Origin: CAYXUG01 sp964468655
GTDB lineage: Bacteria; Fidelibacterota; Marinisomatia; Marinisomatales; CAYXUG01
Reading direction: 5' to 3'
NCBI GenBank assembly: GCA_964468655.1
Contig: CAYXUG010000029.1
Coordinates: 1-26,376, forward strand
DNA length: 26,376 nt
Shown: in pieces, positions 14,948 through 23,812 of the stretch
How the letters are laid out: every line of letters starts with the position of its first letter
Position numbering within the stretch: position 1 is the stretch's first letter
Notes under the pieces: model-generated
Told to the model about the DNA's origin: nothing
The model's database searches: none
What the model saw: only the letters and a program-made list of their open reading frames with translations
Made by a program: the position numbers and the translations under genes

Positions 14948-15699
14948 GCCGGGACTTCCTCCTCTTCAATCCCGCGGTATCCTTTTTCCTCCAGTTCATT
15001 GGCGAGCTCTTTTCCGCCGGAACGGACAATTCTGCCTTCTTTTAGGACGTGAACAAAATCGGGTTCCATGTATTGGAGAATCCGCTGGTAGTGTGTGATA
15101 ATGAGAATTCCCCTGGATTTGCTGCGGAATGCGTTGACACCGTCAGCCACAATTTTCACGGCATCGATATCGAGCCCGGAATCTGTTTCATCCAGCACAG
15201 CCAGTTTTGGTTCGAGGGCAAGCATCTGCAGGATTTCGTTACGCTTTTTTTCTCCTCCCGAAAAACCGTCATTCACTGAACGAGTGAGGTAAGATTCATC
15301 CATTTCCACCTGCTGCAGTTTATCCTTGATAAATGCGAGAAAATCCACCGCATCCATTTCTTCCTGACTGTTGTGTTTTCTTACTGCATTCACCGCCGCT
15401 TTCAGAAAGTATGTGATATTGACGCCGGGAATGACAACGGGGTACTGAAAGGACATGAACACACCCTCCAGCGCTCTTTCTTCCGGTGACAAATCCAGCA
15501 GGTTTTTGCCGTTATAGAGAATTTCACCTTCGGTAACCTTAAACATTTCTTTGCCTGCTATTACGCTGGCAAGTGTGCTTTTTCCGGAACCGTTGGGTCC
15601 CATAAGAGCGTGGAGTTCGCCGGCGTTAATGGACAGGTTGATACCATTCAGGATTACTTTTCCTTCAACGCTTGCATGTAAATTTTTAATCTCTAACAT
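14944..15699 (-). CDS. sufC: SufC, ATPase of the SufBCD complex
   Basis: The 251-residue protein is an ABC-type ATPase with Walker A GPNGSGKST (34-42), Q-loop FQYPVVIPGV, signature FSGGEKKRNEI, Walker B LAVLDETDSGLD and switch histidine in ITHYQRIL. The EKKRNE after the signature is diagnostic of SufC. ATP binding reshapes SufB-SufD so that a cluster can form. A strong AGAGGTGAAGG precedes ATG 15699. The gene lies 49 bases after sufB and overlaps sufD. Confidence 0.98.
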   Translation of the reverse strand: MLEIKNLHASVEGKVILNGINLSINAGELHALMGPNGSGKSTLASVIAGKEMFKVTEGEILYNGKNLLDLSPEERALEGVFMSFQYPVVIPGVNITYFLKAAVNAVRKHNSQEEMDAVDFLAFIKDKLQQVEMDESYLTRSVNDGFSGGEKKRNEILQMLALEPKLAVLDETDSGLDIDAVKIVADGVNAFRSKSRGILIITHYQRILQYMEPDFVHVLKEGRIVRSGGKELANELEEKGYRGIEEEEVPA

Positions 15700-15748
15700 T
15701 TTTAACCTTCACCTCTGTTAATACTAAAAACAAGTCGGTAGAATTGAC

Positions 15749-17233
15749 TCATCCTACACTTCCTTCAAGACTTACCTCTAACAATTTCTGTGCTTCCACA
15801 GCGAATTCCATGGGCAGTTCACGGAAGACTTCTTTGCAAAAACCGTTCACAATCATGGAAATAGCATCCTCTGTGGAAATGCCCCGCTGATTACAGTAGA
15901 AAAGTTGATCCTCACCAATTGTGGAGGTGGATGCTTCATGTTCCATCTGCGCGGTTGGGCTACGGACATCAATGTATGGAAATGTGTGAGCGCTGCATTT
16001 GTCCCCAATGAGAAGGGAATCGCACTGAGAATAGTTCCTTGAATTGTCAGCGTTCTTCATAATCTTAACACCTCCCCGGTAAGTATTCTGCCCGTGCCCT
16101 GCTGAAATTCCTTTGGAAATAATAGTGCTTTTAGTGTTTTTCCCCATGTGGATCATTTTGGTGCCGGTATCTGCCTGTTGATAATTATTGGAAAGCGCGA
16201 CGGAATAAAATTCACCAGTGCTGTTATCACCTTTCATGATGACGCTCGGGTACTTCCATGTGATGGCGGAGCCGGTCTCAACCTGGGTCCATGAGATTTT
16301 TGAATTGTCTTCAAGGCACAATCCGCGCTTGGTGACAAAATTGAAGATACCGCCTTTGCCCGTTTCTGGATCGCCGGGATACCAATTCTGAACAGTGGAA
16401 TATTTGATTTCCGCATCCCTGTGGGTGATGAGTTCCACCACTGCGGCATGGAGTTGATTTTCATCCCGCATGGGGGCGGTGCATCCTTCCAGGTAGCTTA
16501 CGTAACTCCCTTCATCGGCAATAATGAGTGTTCTTTCGAATTGCCCGGTATTGGCAGCGTTGATGCGAAAATAGGTGGAAAGTTCCATGGGGCATCTCAC
16601 TCCTTTGGGAACGTAGACAAAACTACCATCGCTGAAGACTGCTGAATTGAGTGTAGCGAAAAAGTTGTCTGTATATGGAACCACCATTCCAAGATATTTT
16701 TTGACAATTTCCGGATGGTTCTGAACTGCTTCACTGAATGAACAGAAAATAACGCCGTGCTTTTCCAATTCTTCCTTAAATGTGGTTGCGACGGAAACGG
16801 AATCAAATACGGCATCCACTGCCACACCAGCCAGCATTTTTTGCTCTTCAAGGGGAATGCCCAGTTTCTCGTATGTTTTCAGAAGTTCGGGATCCACTTC
16901 ATCCAGAGATTTCGGTCCTTCGCCGTCTTTCTTGGGAGCAGCGTAGTAGCTGATTGATTGGTAGTCAATGGGATTATAAGACACCTTTGCCCAGGTTGGT
17001 TCAGTCATTTTCAGCCAGTTTTTGTAGGATTTCAACCTCCACTCGGTCAACCACTCTGGTTCGTTCTTCTTTGCAGAAATGGCACGGACTGTATTTTCAT
17101 CGAGTCCCGGTGGGAGTGATTCCTGTTCAATATCGGTAACAAAACCGTATTTGTATTCCTGCTTCAGCCGGTTTTCAATGGTTTCTTTATGGGTGTCTTT
17201 TCTATTTTGAATAATGTTTGTTTCTTGTGACAT
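15749..17233 (-). CDS. sufB: SufB, Fe-S scaffold subunit
   Basis: The 494-residue product is a full-length SufB. Recognisable stretches include RAISAKKNEPEWLTEWRL near 50, SDGSFVYVPKGVRCP, LEGCTAP, and RNYSQCDSLLIG followed by AHTFPYIDVRSPTAQMEHEAST; the Cys in SQCDS corresponds to the essential sulfur-accepting cysteine of E. coli SufB. It is the scaffold on which clusters are made from SufU sulfur and iron with SufC ATPase. It is the first gene of the locus. GAGAG stands before ATG 17233. The 157 bases upstream hold a candidate promoter and operator. Confidence 0.98.
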   Translation of the reverse strand: MSQETNIIQNRKDTHKETIENRLKQEYKYGFVTDIEQESLPPGLDENTVRAISAKKNEPEWLTEWRLKSYKNWLKMTEPTWAKVSYNPIDYQSISYYAAPKKDGEGPKSLDEVDPELLKTYEKLGIPLEEQKMLAGVAVDAVFDSVSVATTFKEELEKHGVIFCSFSEAVQNHPEIVKKYLGMVVPYTDNFFATLNSAVFSDGSFVYVPKGVRCPMELSTYFRINAANTGQFERTLIIADEGSYVSYLEGCTAPMRDENQLHAAVVELITHRDAEIKYSTVQNWYPGDPETGKGGIFNFVTKRGLCLEDNSKISWTQVETGSAITWKYPSVIMKGDNSTGEFYSVALSNNYQQADTGTKMIHMGKNTKSTIISKGISAGHGQNTYRGGVKIMKNADNSRNYSQCDSLLIGDKCSAHTFPYIDVRSPTAQMEHEASTSTIGEDQLFYCNQRGISTEDAISMIVNGFCKEVFRELPMEFAVEAQKLLEVSLEGSVG

Positions 17234-17332
17234 AATTCTCTCTTAAAATAATTTTTTCAATATTCAGGTTTTCCTATCTGACAACCACAAACTTACAGGT
17301 GAAAATTAACTTGAGTCAAGGAAAATAAGATT

Positions 17333-17346
17333 ATTATAGTCCTATA
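17333..17346 (-). promoter_or_regulatory. Candidate suf promoter -10 with overlapping palindromic operator
   Basis: TATAGTCCTATA at 17335-17346 is a two-arm palindrome (TATAG/CTATA, two-base spacer). On the minus strand it overlaps TATAAT, a good -10 hexamer, about 100 bases upstream of sufB. No convincing -35 accompanies it, as expected for an activated or non-sigma70-like promoter. An IscR-like regulator encoded in the same locus is a plausible binder. The motif is only loosely like known IscR sites. Confidence 0.4.
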
Positions 17347-17390
17347 TAAACTTAATAAAATTTCTTGATATTTTTACATCGAGAACTGGA

Positions 17391-18446
17391 TCATGAAACT
17401 ACAGTAATAGGGTATTTATCCTGCTTTGTAACAGTGCCGATAATAACAGCAGGATTGGGCGAATTATCATTGAATTCAGCAACAAATTTTTGTGCATTGT
17501 CTTGAGGAAGCGAAATGAGAAGTCCCCCGGATGTTTGCGCGTCTGCCACCATCAATTTCTGGTGCTCCTTAAGTTCATAACGGAAATTGACTTTCGGGGA
17601 GACATAGTTGAAATTCCGTTTTGTACCGCCGGGAATGATTCCATCCAGTGCAAGATTCTCCACCCCATCAATAAATGGTAAGTTAGAAAAAGAAATTTCT
17701 GCAGAAACTTGACTCGCCCTGCACATTTCCAGTAAATGTCCCAGAAGACCGTAACCTGTAACATCCGTAGCGGCTGATGCACCATGTTTTGCCATGAGTG
17801 ATGATGCCAGTTCATTTAATTGTATCATGACTGCGGTGGCTTCTTCAATCAATGATTTTTCAGCCACCCCCTTTTTTATTGCAGTGGCAATAATTCCTGT
17901 TCCCAGTGGTTTTGTTAAGACAAGTGAATCACTGGGGTTTGCAGTGGAATTTTTTACAAGTTGGTTTTCATCGACGTCACCTGTAACGACCAACCCATAC
18001 TTTGGTTCTTTATCATCAATTGAATGCCCGCCCACAATAGAGATGCCTGCTTCTTTCGCTTTGTCACCGCCGCCTTTTAAAATTTCTGCAAATACTTCTT
18101 TCGGTAGGTCATTAATAGGAAAGGCAGCAATATTCAGGGCAAACATTGGTTTGCCTCCCATAGCATAAATATCGGAAAGAGAATTGGCAGCAGCAATCTG
18201 TCCGAAGTCATAGGGATCATCTACAATGGGCGTAAAGAAATCCACTGTCTGAACCAGAAGCCGGTCACCATCCAGGCGCACCACAGCGGCGTCGTCAGCG
18301 TCTTCAAAGCCCACAACGACCCGATCATCATCTACTTTCGGCAATTGACTCAGAACCTGAGTCAGGTCCTCAGGACCTATTTTACACGCTCAGCCGGAGC
18401 CGTGGCTCAGTGTAGTCAGCCGTTTCATTTCTGCGCTTACAATCAT
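17391..18446 (-). CDS. selD: Selenide, water dikinase SelD, itself a selenoprotein (in-frame TGA = Sec19)
   Basis: SelD makes selenophosphate from selenide and ATP for selenocysteine synthesis and selenouridine in tRNA. Reading from ATG 18446 gives SHGSG-TGA-ACKIGPEDLTQVL, then continuous SelD sequence to 17391 (351 residues; E. coli SelD has 347). The TGA at 18390-18392 falls where E. coli SelD has its catalytic Cys17, and the essential lysine follows three residues later (Lys22), so it encodes selenocysteine. The domain also shows GGHSIDDKEPKYGLVVTG and ATDVTGYGLLGHL. A conventional caller would start near MPKVDDDR at 18344 and lose the active site. An ATG at 18428 is an alternative start. 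SelA, SelB and tRNA-Sec must lie elsewhere. Confidence 0.93.
18346..18389 (-). promoter_or_regulatory. Candidate bacterial SECIS element in selD
   Basis: Directly 3' of the Sec codon, the selD message can form a perfect 8-bp hairpin TGACTCAG-GTT-CTGAGTCA (18364-18346), whose tip presents the G-G-U typical of SelB-binding apical loops, about 32 bases after the UGA. A second perfect stem, AGGTCC-TGA-GGACCT (18378-18364), lies between it and the UGA and abuts it. Bacterial SECIS elements vary in sequence, so position and the GU tip are the main evidence. Confidence 0.65.
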
Positions 18447-18507
18447 TTTAATTTGCTCTTAACAACATTTTTTGTAATTAGTTAATAAAAACGGACCAAA
18501 GCGGATT

Positions 18508-19320
18508 TTATTCAACCATCATTTCGCTTAATTTTTTTACGTCATCAATACTTTCAATTTTCACATGGGTTAAATATTCAAGGTGGATGGACTTAAAAGC
18601 GAACCGGATGGAGAGCTGATCAATGTAGCTTTTCAGATCCAATGGGAAGTGATGCATTTTTAATGTGACCGCTTTCGCCGGATAATCGGGATATGTCTTA
18701 TTAAGTGTGTGTAGGGTTGAACCGTTCGATTCCATTTCATTTCGGATTTCCCGGATGTCCTGCATGAGTATATTGTCTTTGAATTCCCACGGCGCTGTTT
18801 CATCCTGAATGGTTGAAATGAATCGGTATCCATTTTTAAAACATTTCAGGAAATATTTGCTGTATTTTTTCCCTCCCAGCGTCTCTTCCAGGAATTTCTG
18901 GACGTGTATTTTTCTTTCTTCAACGAACTTTGCCCAGATTCTGAAATGAGGTCTGTAAAGAAAATAACCGAATGGCGTTTTAAGAGAATTCTGCTGATTG
19001 AAAAAATTCTTCACATCATAGGTGAGCCGTCTGAGACGGTGGCGAATTTCTGCCGGGAAAAGATGATAAACAGGAGAAATGTTATTGATTTCCCCATCCT
19101 TCAGGAAGTCAGATGAAATTTCCAGCTCGCTCACATGAATGGAATATGATTTTTCAACTCCCTGCACGTTCACAGAAATAAAAGCGCCCAGGTCGGACAG
19201 TTTAATCAGATTATCAATTGCCAGATCAAATTCCGGCAGCGTGGATATGGACGGAATAGTAGGCGTTTTAAACAGTTCCGGGAATAATGCTAACTGGCTG
19301 GAGTGTTCTTTAATCGTCAT
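18508..19320 (-). CDS. Hypothetical protein (270 residues), not recognised
   Basis: I do not recognise a family. The frame is long, opens with ATG 19320 and has normal composition. It appears soluble: no signal peptide or membrane segment is seen. The middle (about 85-150) is rich in Arg, Lys, Phe and Tyr (FPAEIRHRLRRLTYDVKNFF, FGYFLYRPHFRIWAKFVEER), suggesting helices that bind nucleic acid or a partner protein. An acidic segment with TAPWEFKDNILMQDIREI follows near 180. The C-terminus is mixed alpha/beta. It lies 61 bases upstream of selD on the same strand and may be cotranscribed, but nothing else links it to selenium metabolism. No clear ribosome site precedes the ATG. Confidence 0.75.
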   Translation of the reverse strand: MTIKEHSSQLALFPELFKTPTIPSISTLPEFDLAIDNLIKLSDLGAFISVNVQGVEKSYSIHVSELEISSDFLKDGEINNISPVYHLFPAEIRHRLRRLTYDVKNFFNQQNSLKTPFGYFLYRPHFRIWAKFVEERKIHVQKFLEETLGGKKYSKYFLKCFKNGYRFISTIQDETAPWEFKDNILMQDIREIRNEMESNGSTLHTLNKTYPDYPAKAVTLKMHHFPLDLKSYIDQLSIRFAFKSIHLEYLTHVKIESIDDVKKLSEMMVE

Positions 19321-19556
19321 AACAGCAGAAGTTTAATGATGTTAAACGCAATATGCAACAATGGGGTGAAAATCATAAAACGTGAAATTTCTACTTTTTA
19401 TGTGTGAAAATTTTAACTCCAAAAACAATAAAAAAGTTAACCAATTTCTTTTGGAATAGGGATTGTTCATGGTAAATTGAAGTCTAGAATTTGTCGAGAC
19501 AGAAATAGTATTTATCATCAAAGTTGGGAATTAATACAGGGTAACCAAATAAAGAG
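19321..19556. other. Divergent intergenic region between the selD-side gene and korA
   Basis: These 236 AT-rich bases separate two divergent transcription units and must contain promoters for both. I found no convincing -35/-10 pair, operator, hairpin or small RNA. AAAGAG just before ATG 19557 is a weak ribosome site for korA. Confidence 0.5.
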
Positions 19557-21413
19557 ATGGCTGTAAAAGATAAAAAAAAGAATCAGACACCCATAAAACT
19601 TGAAAGTGTTGTGGTTCGTTTTGCCGGGGACTCTGGTGATGGTATGCAGCTTACCGGAAACCGTTTTACATCTACGGCTGCCATCATTGGTAACGATCTC
19701 GGAACCTTCCCGGATTTTCCTGCGGAAATACGCGCGCCTGCCGGGACTCTTGCGGGGGTCAGCGCCTTTCAGGTTCAGTTCAGCAGCAAGGACATTTTTA
19801 CTCCCGGTGATCAGTTGGACGTGCTGGTGACCATGAATCCTGCAGCTCTGAAAGTGCATCTCTCCGAATTGAAAAAAGGCGGAATCATTATTGCAAATAA
19901 ATCAAATTTTAAACCCAGGAATTTGAAGCTTGCCGGGTATGAGTCCAATCCGCTGGAAGATAAAACACTGTCTGATTATAAAGTCTATGACATTGAAATC
20001 AGCAATCTGGTAGCAACAGCACTTGAGGATAAAGGTCTCAATGCCAAGACCATTGACCGAACAAAAAACATGTTTGCACTTGGGCTCATGTACTGGATTT
20101 TCAACCGCCCGCTTGATCCCACAATTGAATGGCTTGATAAAAAATTTGCCAAACGCCCGGAACTGGCTGAAGCCAATACTATTGCTCTAAAAGCAGGAAA
20201 CAATTTTGGTGATATTACAGAAATTTTCCCCTCATCTTATGAGGTAGGTCCCGCTCCGTTAAAACCGGGGTTATACCGCAATATTACCGGAAATCACGCT
20301 GCTGGTCTTGGATTGGTGGCTGCGGGCAAACAATCAGGACTTCACCTCTTTTTCAGCGGTTATCCAATTACACCTGCTAGCGAAATTCTACACCAACTTT
20401 CACTGTATCGTAATTTTGGTGTAAAAACATTCCAGGCAGAAGATGAAATCGCCTCAGTGGGAGCGGCAATCGGTGCCGCCTTTACCGGAAACCTGGCTGC
20501 CACCGCATCCTCGGGTCCGGGGATTGCTTTGAAAGGAGAAGCCATCGGCTTGGCTGTTATTACAGAACTACCGCTGGTGGTTTTAAATGTTCAGCGCGCA
20601 GGACCCAGCACCGGAATGCCCACAAAGACTGAACAGGCAGACCTGTTTCAGGCAATGTGGGGACGTAACAGCGAATCTCCATTACCTGTCGTTGCTCCCA
20701 TAACTCCGGGGGACTGTTTTTATTCCACTTATGAAGCGTGCCGGATTGCCGTAAAATATATGACTCCGATCATGGTTCTTTCGGACGCTTATCTTGCCAA
20801 TGGATCGGAGCCATGGATAATTCCTAAACTGAAAGATTTGAAGGATTTCAAAGTGAAATTTGCCGTTGATCCAGGCGAGGATGGTGTATTCCATCCATTC
20901 GAGAGGAATGAAAAAACACTTGCCCGTCCGTGGGGGCTGCCGGGAACGGTTGGACTTGAACACAGAATCGGCGGTCTGGAAAAAGAAAACATTTCCGGAA
21001 ATGTTTCCTACGATCCGGACAACCATCAATTGATGACTGACCTTCGCGCACAAAAAGTGGCAGGTGTAGCAAAAGAAATTCCGCCATCTGAAATTTATGG
21101 CGACAAAACAGGCGATCTACTGATTCTTGGCTGGGGAAGTTCCTATGGCGCCATACGGTCGGCGGTAGAAAAACTGCGGGAAGATGGAAAAGCAGTTTCC
21201 CATGTTCAAGTTCGCTGGATGAATCCGCTGCCGCCTGATCTTGGAGAAATTTTGCTGAAATTCCAGAAGGTGCTCATTCCGGAAGTGAATACGGGCCAAT
21301 TCATCAAACTGATCCGTTCGGAATTTCTTATTGATGCAGTTGGGCTGAATCTGGTAAGAGGTAAGCCGTTCACAAAATCACAAATTATGGAAAAAGCGGA
21401 AGAATTGTTATGA
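19557..21413 (+). CDS. korA: 2-oxoacid:ferredoxin oxidoreductase, fused gamma-alpha subunit (KorA-like)
   Basis: The 618-residue protein joins a gamma domain (about 15-190, with FAGDSGDGM at 23-30 and FPDFPAEIRAPAGTL) to an alpha domain (from about 240, with GNHAAGLGLVAAGK, FSGYPITPASE and QRAGPSTGMPTKTEQADL). This gamma-alpha fusion is typical of two-subunit 2-oxoglutarate:ferredoxin oxidoreductases. With KorB it interconverts 2-oxoglutarate plus CoA and succinyl-CoA plus CO2 using ferredoxin, in an oxidative or reductive TCA cycle. The substrate could instead be another 2-oxoacid, since related enzymes look alike. It ends eight bases before korB. Its oxygen-labile cluster enzyme partner fits the nearby SUF genes. 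Confidence 0.93.
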   Translation: MAVKDKKKNQTPIKLESVVVRFAGDSGDGMQLTGNRFTSTAAIIGNDLGTFPDFPAEIRAPAGTLAGVSAFQVQFSSKDIFTPGDQLDVLVTMNPAALKVHLSELKKGGIIIANKSNFKPRNLKLAGYESNPLEDKTLSDYKVYDIEISNLVATALEDKGLNAKTIDRTKNMFALGLMYWIFNRPLDPTIEWLDKKFAKRPELAEANTIALKAGNNFGDITEIFPSSYEVGPAPLKPGLYRNITGNHAAGLGLVAAGKQSGLHLFFSGYPITPASEILHQLSLYRNFGVKTFQAEDEIASVGAAIGAAFTGNLAATASSGPGIALKGEAIGLAVITELPLVVLNVQRAGPSTGMPTKTEQADLFQAMWGRNSESPLPVVAPITPGDCFYSTYEACRIAVKYMTPIMVLSDAYLANGSEPWIIPKLKDLKDFKVKFAVDPGEDGVFHPFERNEKTLARPWGLPGTVGLEHRIGGLEKENISGNVSYDPDNHQLMTDLRAQKVAGVAKEIPPSEIYGDKTGDLLILGWGSSYGAIRSAVEKLREDGKAVSHVQVRWMNPLPPDLGEILLKFQKVLIPEVNTGQFIKLIRSEFLIDAVGLNLVRGKPFTKSQIMEKAEELL

Positions 21414-21420
21414 GGCAGAA

Positions 21421-22440
21421 ATGAGTGAAGCAAAAGTACAGACTCCCCTGACGCGGAAAGATTTTATATCGGACCAGGATGTGCGGTGGTGCCCCGGCTG
21501 CGGGGACTATTCCATCCTGGCGCAGACACAGAAAACATTCCCCGACCTTGGAGTGCCGAAGGAAAAAATTGTGTTCATTTCAGGAATTGGGTGTTCCAGC
21601 CGTTTTCCTTATTATATGAATGCGTTTGGTTTTCACACCATCCACGGAAGGGCGCCTACCATTGCATCTGGTGTAAAGCTTGCAAATCCCGAACTTTCTT
21701 TGTGGGTAATCACCGGTGACGGAGACGCCATGAGTATCGGCGGAAACCACTTAATCCACGTGCTTCGCAGGAATATTGATATGAACATTGTTCTGTTTAA
21801 TAATAAGATTTACGGCCTTACAAAGGGCCAGTATTCCCCTACCTCAGAACTGGGAAAGGTAACCAAATCCACACCCTACGGGTCACTTGACAGGCCCTTC
21901 AACCCGCCTGCATTGGCGCTGGGCGCCGCATCAACATTCGTTGCCCGCTCCATTGATAAGTGGACAACCCATCTCCAGTACTCGCTAAAGCGGACTCACC
22001 AGCACAAGGGTACTGCCTTCTTGGAAGTGTACCAGAACTGCAACATCTTTAACGACGGCGCATTTGCGGAAATGACCGACAAGGAAGTAAAGAATGATAA
22101 CGTGCTGGTGCTGGAAAACGGAAAGCCAATGGTCTTTGGCAATGAACATAATAGAGGCATCCGGTTAGATGGATTTACTCCGGAAGTGGTAACAATCGGC
22201 AAGGATTATTCAGAGGACGATCTGCTGGTTCACAATGAACAAGACAAAAACCTTGCAGGAGTCCTGGCTAATTTCACCAACAATGATGAATTCCCCACTC
22301 CTATCGGCGTGCTTTACAGGGAAGATAAGCCAACCTATGAAGATTTGCTGATTGATCAGATCGCTACCGCAAAAGAAAAACTTGGAGAGGGTGATATCGA
22401 AAAACTCCTCAGTGCAGGAGATTCGTGGGAAGTCAAATAA
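21421..22440 (+). CDS. korB: 2-oxoacid:ferredoxin oxidoreductase, beta subunit (KorB-like)
   Basis: This 339-residue subunit binds thiamine diphosphate and a [4Fe-4S] cluster. CPGCGDYS (Cys24, Cys27), GIGCSSR (Cys58) and YQNCNIFND (Cys207) provide four cluster ligands, and GDGDAMSIGGNH near 100 with LFNNKIYGLTKGQYSPTS is the TPP-Mg motif. The SPTSELGKVTKS stretch and length agree with 2-oxoglutarate-type KorB. It partners the fused gamma-alpha subunit just upstream, with which it forms an operon. No separate ferredoxin-like delta domain is present, as is usual for this type. Confidence 0.95.
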   Translation: MSEAKVQTPLTRKDFISDQDVRWCPGCGDYSILAQTQKTFPDLGVPKEKIVFISGIGCSSRFPYYMNAFGFHTIHGRAPTIASGVKLANPELSLWVITGDGDAMSIGGNHLIHVLRRNIDMNIVLFNNKIYGLTKGQYSPTSELGKVTKSTPYGSLDRPFNPPALALGAASTFVARSIDKWTTHLQYSLKRTHQHKGTAFLEVYQNCNIFNDGAFAEMTDKEVKNDNVLVLENGKPMVFGNEHNRGIRLDGFTPEVVTIGKDYSEDDLLVHNEQDKNLAGVLANFTNNDEFPTPIGVLYREDKPTYEDLLIDQIATAKEKLGEGDIEKLLSAGDSWEVK

Positions 22441-22500
22441 CTTGACTTAAGGTTGAACGCAGGTTACTTTCCTTCCGATTAAGAGGAATAGAATATACCT

Positions 22501-23802
22501 GTGAATAGTTACAAAAATTTCAAATACATAACTTTCGTTTTATTATTTTGTATTTTAACCTATTCCTTCTCTCAATCATTTCAAATTCTGGGTGATGTAA
22601 ACAACGATGGAACGGTGGATGTTTCTGACATTGAACAGACCATTCAGATAATACTTGGAGTACCACCCAATGACTATGAACTGTGGGCAGCAGATGTAAA
22701 CCACGATGAATTGATTGATGTATTTGATATTGTATTAATGGTAACAATGATTCTGGGTATTGATTGTCCTGACGATTATCATCCATGTTTTTACAATCTC
22801 CTCGAATGTTGTTTTGATACAACAAGCCACAATTTCACGTGGACAATGGATACACTCGGTATATACAATAGTTATCTACTTGACGTTGCAATCATAAATG
22901 AGAATGACATATGGGCTGCCGGTGAAATCAAATTGGATTTGTATGGGTATGAAAAATTTAATGCTGTTCATTGGAATGGTAGTGAATGGGAATTTTGGCG
23001 TATTGTACCTGAAGGATTTGCTTATTCAAGTAATTTATCTGTATTTGCCTTTTCAAGTGATGATGTATGGATGTGTTCTACAGGCCCGATGCATTGGAAT
23101 GGAGAAGAGTGGACTGCTTGGGGCGTGGCAGGTGGTTGGCCCTACAATGTGGGGTGGATAAAAGCCATGTGGGGAACATCATCATCAGATCTATATTTTA
23201 TCGGCAATGACACAAGTGGAAGCAATATCGTACACTATGATGGTGTTAATTTTGAAATGATGGATAACCCCACAGAAACATGGTTAATTGATATTTGGGG
23301 CAGTCCTGATGGCAGTGTGGTATGGGCATGCGGGAAAGAAGTTTTTGAACCCTATGTGCTATTGAGACTTCAAAACGGAGAGTGGGAAATAGTCATTGAA
23401 AAAGAAAATGTTTCCACATTTTATCCTGACTCAATTTCCGGTGCCATGTACAGTGTTTGGACACCATCAAATGACAGTGTCTATGTATTAACTTCATATT
23501 CCCTTTATAGATGTCCGGCTAATACCAGTGGTGAGGGCACTGCCATTTGGCAGGGAAATACATCCCAATGGTCGAACGTAAAAGTACGCGGCAATAGTGA
23601 ATTTGATATCATTACAATTAGTGAGCCCGGATGGTATTGGCATTTTAATGGAAATAACTGGAATTTTCATGATATGTTGAATCAATATGATATAATTCGG
23701 GGCGCTAATTATAAAAATAATGTTGCTGAAATAGTTGGTGTAGATTATTATGGAATATTTAACTCAAGAGGTTTGATCTATACTGGAATTAGAGAAAGGT
23801 AG
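22501..23802 (+). CDS. Exported protein with N-terminal dockerin-like domain and propeller-like repeats
   Basis: A signal peptide (about 1-25, ending YSFSQ) precedes a type I dockerin-like pair of calcium loops: DVNNDGTVDVSD at about 32-43 and DVNHDELIDVFD near 65. Residues about 95-433 contain irregular Trp-rich units (AVHWNGSEWEFW, PMHWNGEEWTAWG, NDIWAAGE, DDVWMC), suggesting a beta-propeller. There is no C-terminal sorting domain. Dockerin-like modules bind cohesins or act as secretion or calcium modules in this phylum; which applies here is unknown. The start is GTG at 22501, chosen because the signal peptide begins there; no ATG fits. It is 60 bases after korB and 10 before the next exported protein, its probable operon partner. 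Confidence 0.82.
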   Translation: MNSYKNFKYITFVLLFCILTYSFSQSFQILGDVNNDGTVDVSDIEQTIQIILGVPPNDYELWAADVNHDELIDVFDIVLMVTMILGIDCPDDYHPCFYNLLECCFDTTSHNFTWTMDTLGIYNSYLLDVAIINENDIWAAGEIKLDLYGYEKFNAVHWNGSEWEFWRIVPEGFAYSSNLSVFAFSSDDVWMCSTGPMHWNGEEWTAWGVAGGWPYNVGWIKAMWGTSSSDLYFIGNDTSGSNIVHYDGVNFEMMDNPTETWLIDIWGSPDGSVVWACGKEVFEPYVLLRLQNGEWEIVIEKENVSTFYPDSISGAMYSVWTPSNDSVYVLTSYSLYRCPANTSGEGTAIWQGNTSQWSNVKVRGNSEFDIITISEPGWYWHFNGNNWNFHDMLNQYDIIRGANYKNNVAEIVGVDYYGIFNSRGLIYTGIRER

Positions 23803-23812
23803 GTAAAATAAA

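Noticed and set aside
17391..18344. SelD starting at MPKVDDDR
   Set aside because: This start would lose the catalytic residue; conserved SelD sequence continues upstream through an in-frame TGA to ATG 18446.
19321..19556. Small RNA or riboswitch upstream of korA
   Set aside because: No stable stem, conserved riboswitch core or terminator was seen in this AT-rich stretch.
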